Assembly (NCBI GenBank): GCA_030280995.1
Contig: JASXTE010000014.1
Span: 5,532,156 to 5,596,155, forward strand
Reading direction: 5' to 3'
DNA from: Hemileia vastatrix
Lineage: Eukaryota; Basidiomycota; Pucciniomycetes; Pucciniales; Zaghouaniaceae
DNA: 64,000 nt
Shown here in pieces: positions 21,173 through 31,953 of this stretch (position 1 is the first letter of the stretch; each line of letters begins with the position of its first letter). A program made the translations under genes and the position numbers. Below the pieces are notes generated by a model. That model searched no databases and was not told the DNA's origin. It worked only from the letters and a program-made list of their open reading frames with translations.

Positions 21173-22798
21173 GCTCATGATGATCTCAAAGTAGAGTTTA
21201 GCATCAGTTCATTAAAAGTTCCATCTGAGTTCAATCTAAGCTCCATCTAAGTTCAAATTAAGGACTTGCTAACTAGTCCCCCCAAAAATTGTTTGGTGAA
21301 TATAAATAAAAATGGCTTATTTATAGCCATCTCAACCTAACATGTGAGTTACACTACAAATTTCTATATCTTACTCAAATTTTGAGCTACAATTTTTATT
21401 TCAAGATATGAAAAAGGTTAATATATTGATTGAATTTCCAATGAGATATTCAGATCTAGTATCCAAAAAATGGTTTTTTTGTAGCCATTTTAACCTAAAA
21501 TGTGATTTTCACTAAGGCATGCCACATCTCATGAATTATAATAACTTGAAAGACTAAATTAGATTCTAAATCTGAATAGCTCATTGGATTTCAAATTTTT
21601 ATATTGACATTTCCATATCTTAAAATTTTTATTGTAGCTAAAACATTGAGTGAGACACCACACATTATGGTGGGCCAACTTTCTAGTAAGTCCGCAACCT
21701 TATACCCAAACTCACCATAGATTGAACACACATTGAGCTATTGGTTAAGGAACCATAAAATAAGGGATGAACATCACTCTGAAGAGCATTTATAGGTGGG
21801 TGCTCAAGTAGAGTTCAGTATGGGTTCAGTATTAGTTCAGTCTGAACTCCATCTGAGTTCCATCTGAGTTCAGGTTGAGGACTTGCTAGCAAGTCCACCC
21901 CCTATATTGTGTAGTGAGATATGGAACCTCTTAGCAAAAATCACATGTTCTTTATAATTGCTATAAAATGTGCCAATTATACTTTAATTCTAAATCTTTA
22001 TAGATCACTTGATTTGGAATAAGTATGTTAAACTTTATAAAATTTGAGAATATTATTTTAGCTATAAACTTGAGTGAGGTATGGTGCTGCTTAGTGGAAA
22101 TAACATGTTAGGTTTAAATAACTAAAGCTTTACCAATTTGACTTGAATTTTAAATGGGAATAAGTCATTGGAGCTGGAATCACTATATTAACCTTTACAT
22201 GTTTTTAAATCATAAATGTAGCTCAAAAGTTGTGTGAGATAAAGCACTTTTTAGTGTAAATAACATACTAGGTTAAAATTGTTACTACTGAAGCAATATT
22301 AATTATATTATAAATCTAAAAATCTTTTTTAATTTTTAATGACCATTTTATCATTTCTGTATCTTAAAATTATTATTATAGCTAAAAATTTGAATGAGAT
22401 ATGGCACTTCTCAGTGAATATCAAATGTCAGGTTTATATGGCTATGACTTTTCCAATTTTGCTTACATTCTAAATATAAATAGCTAATTGAATTTTTATC
22501 AGTCTATTAACCCTTAATTAAATTTAATTATTATTTTATCTCAAATTTTGAGTGAGATATAGTAGTTCATAGTGAAAATAACGTGTATGCTTGAAATGGC
22601 TATAGCTTAGCCATCTTTAATTTGATTCTAAATCTGAAAGGCTCATTGAATATTTAATGATAATGTTACCTTATGAGTCTATTGGACTGATGAAATAGTT
22701 CTTACTTAATTTTTAATTTGGAATCTTTCTTTTTTCTTTTTCTTGTTGTTTATTTTTCTGATTTCATTTTTCCTTCCCACATATGGACATCTAACTAG
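21173..22798. repeat. Tandem and inverted repeat of about 158 bp
   Basis: A degenerate unit recurs near 22076, 22233, 22391 and 22550 (spacing 157-159). Each carries a gagata...cac...agtg phrase, then ctattaacc and tgtagctcaaa-like strings. Further copies lie in 21540-21660 and 21900-22070. The unit at about 21320-21535 is inverted, so the array has a head-to-head turn near 21540. Flanking phrases near 21240-21280 and 21850-21896 are direct repeats; the second holds a perfect 18-bp palindrome at 21879-21896. No coding frame is supported. It could be a satellite or a remnant of a non-autonomous transposon. Confidence 0.6.
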
Positions 22799-23852
22799 TA
22801 AAAATAAAAATAAAAATAAAAATAAAAATAAAAATAAAAATAAAAATAAAAATAAAAATAAAAATAAAAATAAAAATAAAAATAAAAATAAAAATAAAAA
22901 TAAAAATAAAAATAAAAATAAAAATAAAAATAACAATAAAAATAAAAATAAAAATAAAAATAAAAATAAAAATAAAAATAAAAATAAAAATAAAAATAAA
23001 AATAAAAATAAAAATAAAAATAAAAATAAAAATAAAAATAAAAATAAAAATAAAAATAAAAATAAAAATAAAAATAAAAATAAAAATAAAAATAAAAATA
23101 AAAATAAAAATAAAAATAAAAATAAAAATAAAAATAAAAATAAAAATAAAAATAAAAATAAAAATAAAAATAAAAATAAAAATAAAAATAAAAATAAAAA
23201 TAAAAATAAAAATAAAAATAAAAATAAAAATAAAAATAAAAATAAAAATAAAAATAAAAATAAAAATAAAAATAAAAATAAAAATAAAAATAAAAATAAA
23301 AATAAAAATAAAAATAAAAATAAAAATAAAAATAAAAATAAAAATAAAAATAAAAATAAAAATAAAAATAAAAATAAAAATAAAAATAAAAATAAAAATA
23401 AAAATAAAAATAAAAATAAAAATAAAAATAAAAATAAAAATAAAAATAAAAATAAAAATAAAAATAAAAATAAAAATAAAAATAAAAATAAAAATAAAAA
23501 TAAAAATAAAAATAAAAATAAAAATAAAAATAAAAATAAAAATAAAAATAAAAATAAAAATAAAAATAAAAATAAAAATAAAAATAAAAATAAAAATAAA
23601 AATAAAAATAAAAATAAAAATAAAAATAAAAATAAAAATAAAAATAAAAATAAAAATAAAAATAAAAATAAAAATAAAAATAAAAATAAAAATAAAAATA
23701 AAAATAAAAATAAAAATAAAAATAAAAATAAAAATAAAAATAAAAATAAAAATAAAAATAAAAATAAAAATAAAAATAAAAATAAAAATAAAAATAAAAA
23801 TAAAAATAAAAATAAAAATAAAAATAAAAATAAAAATAAAAATAAAAATAAA

Positions 23853-23883
<31 letters not shown>

Positions 23884-23911
23884 TAAAAATAAAAATAAAA
23901 ATGAAAATAAA

Positions 23912-23973
<62 letters not shown>

Positions 23974-24028
23974 TAATAATAATAATGATAATAATAATAA
24001 TAATAATAAAAATAAAAATAAAAATAAA
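22799..24028. repeat. (AAAAAT)n hexanucleotide array, 1.2 kb
   Basis: Near-perfect AAAAAT units run from 22799 to about 23900 (roughly 185 copies). A one-base phase change occurs near 23858 and a few substitutions occur elsewhere (for example 22933). It then becomes (AAT)n to about 24000. Long open frames reading KNKNKN or FIFIFI are artefacts of the repeat. On its right, sequence matches E4 from 57650; on its left there is no E4 homology. Confidence 0.95.
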
Positions 24029-24099
24029 ACAAAATTTTTATTTATATCTTTTAATTATTATTGTTCTCTCTATTCAGTGAATTATTAATTTCTTTTTTT

Positions 24100-25651
24100 T
24101 AATGTCTGGAAGAAGAAGCCTCTGGAAGTTTGTCCGGATTATAGTGGTGTTTTTGCTTTTTTTAGGATTGGAGGAAGAACTGTGTTATTTGTGATGTAGG
24201 CGGCTGGAAAGCGTATATGGGTTGTAATGGTCAGTGACCGGAGTAGAAGGTGAATTTTGGGAACAAGTGGAGGAAATGGGGAAAGAGTGCTGGAAGGTGT
24301 GCTTGATTATTCTAGACATCTTCCATTGGTCATCAAGGAGCTGTTTTCTCAGATTCTTTTAAAACTCATTCAATGGACTATGGAGAGCAAAGGCTTTAAG
24401 CATGTTTGAACACATCATGCTTAGGTGTTGTTTCATGTTGGCGTAATCCTGCGTTAAGGTAGTTTCTAGAGGTTGGCCAACCCCAATTGTAGTTCCAGGA
24501 GTTGGGGTTCCAACCATACAGAATAATTGGATCAGTAATTGTTCTCTGTTAAAGAAATTGGATTTATTAATTATGTACTAACAGATTGGGAGCTCTTCAA
24601 ATTTGTATGCGGCCGGAATCTGGACAGTTGAAGAATGTTGAATGGATGTTGAAGGAGGATCAAAAAGATAGAGGTATGGATTATCTTGATCATTCTCTAA
24701 ATTTTGTTGGGAAGATGGACTAGAAGGAGAGTGTTCATGTGGCTTGTTTGGAGCAGCAGGGCTGCCGTTGTTGTTGTGGATATTATTATTGCTTGGCCCA
24801 GTTGGGTTTGAAACTGGTGGTGAAGTACCAGGGTTGTTGAAGGAAGGACCAGGAGAAGGTGACCTGGAAGCTGATTGTGATTTTCTAGATGAAGATCTAG
24901 ATGAAAGGGAACTATAAGAGGAATAATTGATGGCCAGATCAAAGGTGTAGTTAGTTCTTCTTGGTGGAAAAGGAGATTTTTGTTTGGGAGCAGCTTTGTG
25001 TACCCTGGTGTTTTCAGGAGATTCTCTGACAGGCCTTCTAGAGATGTTTCAATTTTTGGGGTTTTTGGAGGAAGAATTTGTGTGTGTAGGCATTGCTCTA
25101 GGAGCACTAAGAGGTTGTTGTGTAGATTTGTTGGTGTTTAATGGTAGATTTTGACTGTTATCTGGCTGAATTTGGGAGTTTTGAGCCTAATTTTTGCAAT
25201 CTGGAAAGGTGGGGGGCTGCCTGGACACGGTCTAGCAGCCTGGGAGCTTATTTTGAAGTTGATTTGTCTAAATTTTCTGAGGTAAAAGCAGATTCTTGAG
25301 AAGATATAGGAGGTCTTTTAGGCAGTGCTTTGGGAATAGAACTGTGTGATATTATGGAAGGAGCAGAATATAGAGAAGAGTAATCAGGTCCAAGTTCTGG
25401 TTACCTGGTAGGAGATCTGGAAATATATTAATGTGAAGGTGAAGGTGGAATATTGGATAGCTGGGGTCTCTGTCACATCTTTTCTTTTTAAAAATGCAAG
25501 AATCACAGGCTTTATTATAGAATTTGGCCTGAGGTGTAGAAAGATTGAAAGTACAAGGCCTGCACATGTGGATGCACTGTTTACAAGCATAGTCTTTTGG
25601 AGAAGTGAATCAAGGAAGGTCTGATGGGTCAAAGTCTGGGGATTCAGCCAT
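24100..25651 (-). pseudogene. Antisense zinc-cluster gene A, E7 copy
   Basis: Starts MAESPDFDPSDLP at 25651, as in E4. The six-cysteine pattern CX2CX6CX15CX2CX6C is complete (first pair CKQC, last block CDSCIFKKKRC), resembling a Zn2Cys6 cluster. A long Ser/Pro/Arg-rich, probably disordered middle follows, and a helical C-terminal region (DYANMKQHLSM, then NLRKQLLDDQWKMSRIIK). There is a TGA at a Cys position just before the cluster and several later stops, so it is a pseudogene. It reads opposite to the host element. DNA binding is an inference from the cysteine spacing only. Confidence 0.55.
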
Positions 25652-25804
25652 GATCTGTGAAGGAAGAAAAATAAAAAAAAAGGATGAAAGAAAATTTTAT
25701 CAGTGATGGTAGATGATGAAGTGAGTGGAAGTTCAGCACGTGGGCTGCAGAGCATTGTGCATGGAGCAGGCTCCGCCCTTATATGCAAAATGTGTTTTAT
25801 TTAG

Positions 25805-26335
25805 GTAATACTTTAAACTGAACACTGGTTAGTCCTTCAAAACTTTAAACTGAACACTGGGTTAGTCTGTCAAGACTTTAAACTGAACACTGGGTTAGTC
25901 AGTCAAGACTTTAAACTGAACACTGTGGTCAGTCCATCAAGACTATAAACTGAAAAATGGTATAGTCCCCCAAGAATATAGACTGAGAATGGTTTAATGG
26001 TTGAGTCCTTGAGGACTATAAACTGATAATGGGGGTTTGTGTAATTCTGGAAGAGGGCATCCAAGGGGGGAGTCTCTGAAATTTGTTAAGGCAAGTGTGG
26101 GGGTAACTGATGAGCTGGCTTCTTTGTAGAACAGTTACCCCAGAATGTTAGTTTGTTTTTTTGGTCTTTAATGTTTTGATTTCTGGTTCTGTCTTTTTGA
26201 TTCAGGTTTTTGATTCCCCAAAGACTATAAACTGAGGGTTTTTTGAGACCCCCAAGACTATAAAATGAGGGCTGTTAGTCCCTCAAGATTTTAAACTGAG
26301 GATTACTCCCCCAAGACTTTAAACTGAGTAAACTT
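25805..26335. repeat. Minisatellite of about 33-40 bp in E7
   Basis: Units built on aagactttaaactga with a gttagtc-type linker. Six to seven copies lie in 25805-26060 and four more in 26215-26335. E4 has fewer copies at the equivalent place (about 59440-59620 and 59830-59945). Copy number therefore differs between elements. Confidence 0.75.
26100..26141 (+). repeat. Hairpin block in E7
   Basis: Arms GGGGTAACTG and CAGTTACCCC are perfect. It lies between antisense genes B and A, as does 59714-59755 in E4. Confidence 0.75.
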
Positions 26336-26381
26336 TTTTATTTTCTATATTTCTAATTCATGATTTTCAGGCAAGAGGCAA

Positions 26382-27006
26382 TTACAGAAAATAATCAAGA
26401 GATGTAACAAAATTTTTGGCATCGGCTTTGAACTGGTGAATGAGGTTCTTCCTTTTCTCAAGGTCCTGTGGATTCCCGGCAGGAGTGGATTGGAATTAAT
26501 TTAGAATGAGATGCTTCTGTTGAGAAGAATGTTGTTGGAATTTGTCTTTTATGGTGGACGATGTATTAAGTAGGGGTGCTTCAATGGTTCCCACATTGTC
26601 ATCATCACTGTCAGGATGAAAATGAACTTGAAATTTGTCAGATTGAATTTCAGTATGAAGAAGTATTGGGCTTACCATCAGAAAGACCAAGGATTGTAGA
26701 TATAGTGGTTGTAGCAGGGTTGGAACTCTTTTTTGAAGGGTGTAATTTGTTGACCAGTCTGGGCATCAGGATGGATGGTCTGTATCTTTTGGTGCTGGTA
26801 GAATGTGGATCAGGTTGTGGAGGAGGAGAAAAAGCTGAAGAGGACAACGGATCAGGTCTGAAACAAGTCTTCTTCTTAGAGTGAAAGGCATCACAGGAGG
26901 TTCTGTAGGGATGAGCTGGTGGTGTGATGGTACAGATAAAATTGTTTTCAATGCAGTATTGGCAAGGACCCATGTGAGTAGCAGATTTGGAAAGAAAGCT
27001 GAACAT
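26382..27006 (-). pseudogene. Antisense zinc-cluster gene B, E7 copy
   Basis: Starts MFSFLSKSATHMGPCQYC at 27006, 49 bp inside the 3' LTR start. The fifth cysteine of CX2CX6CX12CX2CX6C is Phe here (CDAF), and a frameshift near 26680 plus a TAA near 26495 break the rest. The C-terminal text NPQDLEKRKNLIHQF matches E4. The E4 copy (59995-60618) is intact. Confidence 0.6.
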
Positions 27007-27042
27007 GGTAGTTGTGATGAAGGAAAATTTGGAAATTCTGTA

Positions 27043-27054
27043 ATGGAGGGAGTA
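27043..27054 (+). other. Polypurine tract of E7
   Basis: ATGGAGGGAGTA touches the LTR start TGTGG. It is equivalent to GGATGGAGGA in E4. Confidence 0.7.
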
Positions 27055-28137
27055 TGTGGTCTTCCAACATTGGCAGAGCCCTTTGTTGTTCTATTTGGAA
27101 TTGTTTTAATATGTCTTAAATGTCATTGTTTAATAATTGGGTGTTTTTCCAGATTATTTCAGCAAATATTGGGACCTCCCGGATGTGGGTACTACCATTG
27201 GATAGCCCTGGTCTTTCTCTATATTTATTTCTTTTTGAAATTTTTCAGATTTTAAGTATTAAATGAAATATTTCTCATTTTTCATCTAAAAAATGGCTGT
27301 TTAATTTTATTTTTTGTGTTTTACAGGCTAGCCTTAAGTCTTAGGGTTAAGTTCTTAGTACCATTAAAATGAGCTAATTTTTCTCTAAATTTTATTTCCC
27401 AATGCTGTTTTAGCCTAATTATGTGTTTTAAAAATTTTAGTAGTTGTAGTAGATTTTTCTAAGTATTTTGGGTATTTTTGGAGTTTTTCAGCGGTTTTCT
27501 GGCTTCAGGGTGGTCTGGCCGTCTCAGGCGGGAGCACTTCCCGCCTTGGTGCTAGAAGGCTGGGAAGCATTTCTAGAGGGGTTTTATGCAATTTGGCACT
27601 CAAGAATTCCAAATTTCTTGGTGTGCATGGGCTTTTAGATAGTGGTCTGTGTGTACATAGTGAATAAGACAGTTTGGGGCAACTTTAATTATCATACAAC
27701 TATCCAGAGGTGATATCCTTGTTCCTCACTCAGTTTTCAACTTTTTTTGGCAACAATTGGCTGTGTTTGTTGCTAGGTGAGTTCTTCATTTAAATTAACT
27801 TGGCAACTGGTTTCTCTGGTATAGTCTTGCAAGCAATATCAAGTATTGTTGCTGTCTCTGGTGTGTATTTGTAACCTACATCAAGTATAATTTCTTTCTC
27901 TGGTGTGAACATTGGTCTGCATTTCAGTTCTTTGGTTTGGTAGTCTATCTGGAGACTACTTTCTTGTCTGATCAGGCAGTCAAGTGTGTTGGAAAAGGAG
28001 CTTTAGCAAATATAAACCAACTTACTGTAGCAGGTAAATCTCACTTTATTTTTCTAAATGGACAGGGAATTTTCTCTCTGGGTTTTCTCCAACTCCCTTG
28101 GTCAAGGCCTATAGCTAGTACTATAGGACTGTCTAAA
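27055..28137 (+). repeat. 3' LTR of E7 (about 1083 bp)
   Basis: Homologous end to end with the two E4 LTRs (1102 bp each), from TGTGGTCTTCC to GTCTAAA. The terminal CA has become AA. The next bases belong to a different LTR. Confidence 0.85.
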
Positions 28138-28468
28138 GTGGCTGATATCATTCTAATTATGTTACTGGTCAATATTTATGTTGTTGTGAATGTCTATTAG
28201 CTGGAATGAGGAATCATTAACTGTGTATAGGGTTAATAAATCAAGGGGGTCATTGGGGAAGCTATTGTGTATAAAAGGAGGGGGTTTTTTGTCTTATTTT
28301 CTACATTATTTATCATTAAAATTAAAACATATAACCAATAAAACTACAATACATATCAAAAGTACTTATAAAGTCTTTGAATAGTATCTGAATTAATAAA
28401 ATCTATTTTTCTATCAACTATAAATTATGTAAGCCATATATAATTAGTGAGAATAAAATTACTAAGAC
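28138..28468 (+). repeat. 5' LTR of E5, left piece (truncated)
   Basis: Corresponds to the last third of the LTR at 19973-21167, including its TATA box (28270-28278). The left part is missing where E7 abuts. It is interrupted at AAGAC (28464-28468) by a solo LTR of its own family and resumes at 29964. Confidence 0.8.
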
Positions 28469-29963
28469 TATCAGCCTGTATATCCTCATGACTGAGTAAA
28501 AAGTACTTATAATTTATTTTAAACACATGAACTATACATGGGAACAATAAATGAGAGTACACAAACAGTATACATAAGTAAAATTATGATAATACACAAA
28601 AAATGCCATTATAACACCTTATATACATGCATATATCCACCTTTTTTAAGTATTATGTACTTAATATTAAGTTGGAATATGTTATGGTAACATTAAGAAC
28701 CTTAATTATAAGGCTACATAATTTTTAAGTATACTTAAAGCTGTTATTTTCATTGTTTTATGCAAAAAACAAGAAATGCGCTTTATTTCACTTAAAAGTT
28801 GATTATGTGTGCTATAAATTTAAGAATATTAAAAATGCGCTTTGACAGTTTAATTTTTCTCATTTATGACTATTGATTTGGATACTTAAATGTATAAAAA
28901 TAACACTTTTCAAATTTGGTGTTTTTATGCCAGAAATGGCTTCTGTGTTCTGGCCACATACTGCCTGCATTTTTTCCATGTGAATAGCTTCATTTTTAGC
29001 AAAGTTAGCTTTTTCAAACTATAATTACACCACATTCTACTCCCACTGTGGGGAAACACACTAAAATAGTCAACAGGTGCTTATTTAGTGTCCTAGCTTA
29101 ATTAATAGTGCATTGACCCTCTTATATGCACTAATTTCATTAATAACCTAATTCTTTGTGCCTTATTTTACTAAAACCCTTAAATTTGCCTAAAATTAGT
29201 CAAGGATTTACCCATGCAAGCGCCTGCCAAGGACTGCATGTAGTTACCCCACATCTCACGCCCTTTTTTGGGTTTCTAGGTGGTTTCTCAGTCAATTTTG
29301 GTCATTTTTGAATGGGAATTTCACGTAGTATAATGTCAGGATTAGACCCATCATTTCTACAGTGAATCCCCATTATTATTAAGTTCTTATTAAACTTAAT
29401 TTTCTCTCTTTAGTCTTTTATATTGATGTTTAATACGCATATACTCTCTTTTTTGCTTATTCTTTATTTTTGATGGATTTTCCCTATTATTTCAGGATTT
29501 TAACAGTTGTTACTCTTCTAATTATGTTATGGGTCACTAGTGATGTTGATGGAGATGTCTATTAGCTGGATGGAAGCGTCATTAACTGTGTATTGGACTG
29601 GTAAATCAAGGGATTCATTGGGGAACTCAATGTGTATAAAAGGAGGAGGTTGTGGGTCTTGTTTTCTACCTTCTTTATCATTACAGTTTATACATATAAC
29701 CAACACAATTACAATACATATCAATAGTACTTATAAAATTCTTTGAATTGTATCTGAATTTATTAAATATATTTTTCAACCAACTATAAAGATTTTAAGC
29801 CATATATAATTAGTGAGATTAGAATTACTGAGACCCTTATATTGAGTTATATTTTAATACATATTAGATTTGTACTACAGAATTCATATAGGACCAAGAA
29901 AATCTTCTAGAAAACTGACCATTCAAGCTAGTTCACGTCTTTGTACTTGACCTCAGCCTGACA
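28469..29963 (+). mobile_element. Solo LTR inserted in the E5 5' LTR (1495 bp)
   Basis: Starts TATCAGCCTG (ancestral TGTCAG), ends CAGCCTGACA, and is flanked by AAGAC (28464-28468) and GAGAC (29964-29968). That is a 5-bp duplication with one change; the intact relative has GAGAC at this site. It keeps about 300 bp (about 29155-29470) that are deleted in 19973-21167. TATA box at 29635-29643. Confidence 0.85.
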
Positions 29964-30097
29964 GAGACCCTTATATTGACTTATATTTTAATGCTTATTA
30001 GATTTTTACTACAGTATTCATATAGGACTATTAAAATCTTCTAGACAACTGACCATTCCAGCTAGTTGATGTCTCTGTACTCTACCTCAGCATGACA
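29964..30097 (+). repeat. 5' LTR of E5, right piece
   Basis: Continues 28468 after the solo LTR and ends TGACA at 30097. It repeats the last 134 bp of that solo LTR, which looks like a tandem duplication until the nesting is recognised. Confidence 0.82.
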
Positions 30098-30326
30098 ATT
30101 GGGGACCTTTCCTCAAGAATTCTGTTGGTTATCTTACAGTAAGTAAAAATTCAGAAAGAGGCTACAAGTATATAAAATCCCTATATAAATATTTGGATTA
30201 TTACAACAGGTTGGGGTCACTTATATATTGATTTCAGAAAAATAAGCCCTGTTATATAATAAAATTGTGATATTGAATCAACAAATTTACCAGTTATTTA
30301 ACAGAAAATTGTTATTAATGGGAGTC
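30098..30326 (+). other. Leader of E5, first part, with primer-binding site
   Basis: Begins ATTGGGGACCTTTCC directly after the LTR (primer core TGGGGACCTTTCC at 30100-30112), the same core as in E1 and E2. The rest is AT-rich and non-coding. It is cut at GAGTC (30322-30326) by E2 and resumes at 48230. Confidence 0.7.
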
Positions 30327-30373
30327 TTTTGGTGGTTTTTCTAGAATAATTTGAAATATAGAAGAAGATGAAG

Positions 30374-30405
<32 letters not shown>

Positions 30406-31590
30406 GAAAAGGAGGAAGAAGAATAAAGGATGATGGGACAATACTGTAACTATTTTGGTAGACAAAAAATATGAAGAGGGGTGAACTGGTTATACCAGTA
30501 AGTTTTTTATTTTTCTCTCTGCTCAAATATTAATGAACTTATTTATAAAAATCTTAAAAAAACCTTATAATTTTTTTAGTATTTAAGGGGATTGGAGCAC
30601 CACAAGAAATAATAAAATATAATAAATATATTAAATATGATGAGTAAGTAAGTGATGAAGCTAAAGGGGATTATCTAAGGCCTTTAAATAGGCAAGGAGT
30701 CCTCTGAAGCAACACAAATGAGTATTTACAAAGTATTAATAAGGTAAAACAAGAATATAAAAGAATATAACTAAAACATAGTTATTGGGAGAAAAACATG
30801 AAACAACTAATTAAACCCATGAATAAGAGACTAATTTTCCCACCATTATTTCCCAAACCAGTTAATTAAAATAATAAGTAACTAAATAAGTCTGAAACAT
30901 AATAGCTGTGATTAAAATAATCCAAAACAGGTATTAAAATGTTTTGTTAAGGGTTTTAATTGAAAAAAATAGAATATTTTGATGCAACAATTATTCTAAT
31001 TAATTTAATTCAATTTTAAAGGAAAATTAATCATTTTCTTTAACTATTTTAGTAACTTAATAATTTATTTATTTGAAACAAGTAATTAATTTAATTGTAT
31101 TGTTAATTTAAAGTGAGGATTTTAATATTATTATCTTAAATAATTATTTTAATTTATTTAATAATTTCGTGACACAATTAAAGGTCAAAAAAGCGCGCAA
31201 TATTATTGTTTAATAAGATATTTAAGACTTTATTTAATATATAAATTTAATTAATTAATTTAATTACATCAAAAGTTAATTTTACACTTATAATTATAAT
31301 ATATGTTTATAATTAATTGATTATTAATTTAAATTTATTTAATACATAAAAAGTGCGCCATAAATTATAGAATATAAAATATATCATTCTTAATTTAAAT
31401 GTATAAATAAGTTATATAACAATAAAATTAATATATCCCTTATTTTTTTATATTTAATATTATACTTATATAATCTTATTATGCAATAAAATATTAATTT
31501 ATATACATAAAATGCATATTTTTACACCCTCTTTTGGTTCCAGTAAGTTAACATAACCTTTACTGGCCTCCTGTTATAGCCTGACTGACA
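30327..31590 (-). repeat. 3' LTR of E2 (1264 bp, with GAA expansion)
   Basis: Matches 47035-48229 (1195 bp). The extra length is mostly a (GAA)n tract at 30361-30410 near the LTR edge. The outer end is degraded (ttttgg for TGTTGG). It ends TGACA at 31590, followed by the polypurine complement ctccctcactct. Confidence 0.8.
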
Positions 31591-31689
31591 CTCCCTCACT
31601 CTAAAAAAACCATTAAAAAAATGCTAAGATTTTTTCTTTTTATACTTTTTTAACAGAGTAGGAAGATTTGAAATCTCTTTTCCAGGTAT

Positions 31690-31953
31690 TCATGCATCAT
31701 GTTCAGAAGACTTGTTCTTATATCTCAATAAATATTCAATACCTCTTTCAGAAGTGATAATTATATCATTGAGAATCTTATCAATTACTGCAGTTTCTGT
31801 GATTTCCTGAGGGTTTTTCTTAGTTCTTCCCCTTCTTTTATGAAAAAATTCACAGTTTGAATTATAAGGTTTAAGTAAAGAAATGGGAAAAACAAGATGT
31901 TTCCTATTATATGGAGAATACAATACAAATTCTACTTCATTATCTCCAACCAT
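31690..31953 (-). pseudogene. Chromodomain region of E2 integrase
   Basis: 87 codons with MVGDNEVEFVLYS, a basic RRGRTKKNPQE stretch (E1 has RGRPKK, so the AT-hook core is altered) and the chromodomain part (IDKILNDI, EYLLRYKNKSSEHDA). It stops at TGA where E1 has Trp (HDAWIP), a Trp-to-stop change. Confidence 0.65.

Larger units (their letters stand above)
24029..28137 (+). mobile_element. E7: 3' part of an E4-family element
   Basis: Collinear with E4 57650-61768: two antisense zinc-cluster genes, hairpin block, minisatellite, polypurine tract and 3' LTR. Gag and pol are absent; homology begins at the edge of the hexanucleotide array. The LTR end (GTCTAAA, ancestral GTCTACA) directly abuts the truncated 5' LTR of E5. 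Confidence 0.82.

Noticed and set aside
22743..24080. Open frames of more than 400 codons (KNKN and FIFI types) on both strands
   Set aside because: They are translations of a hexanucleotide array, which is open in these frames whatever its length.
24697..25107. A 136-codon minus-strand frame in E7 (and 58318-58536 in E4)
   Set aside because: It is shifted relative to the frame of antisense gene A that starts at MAESPDFD and carries the cysteine cluster; Leu/His-rich text is typical of a Ser/Pro-rich gene read out of frame.
29829..30097. Tandem duplication of an LTR end
   Set aside because: Explained by insertion of a solo LTR into a related LTR with a target duplication.
30361..30410. Telomere- or CRISPR-like repeat
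   Set aside because: It is a plain GAA microsatellite; no regular spacers and no telomeric unit occur anywhere in the window.
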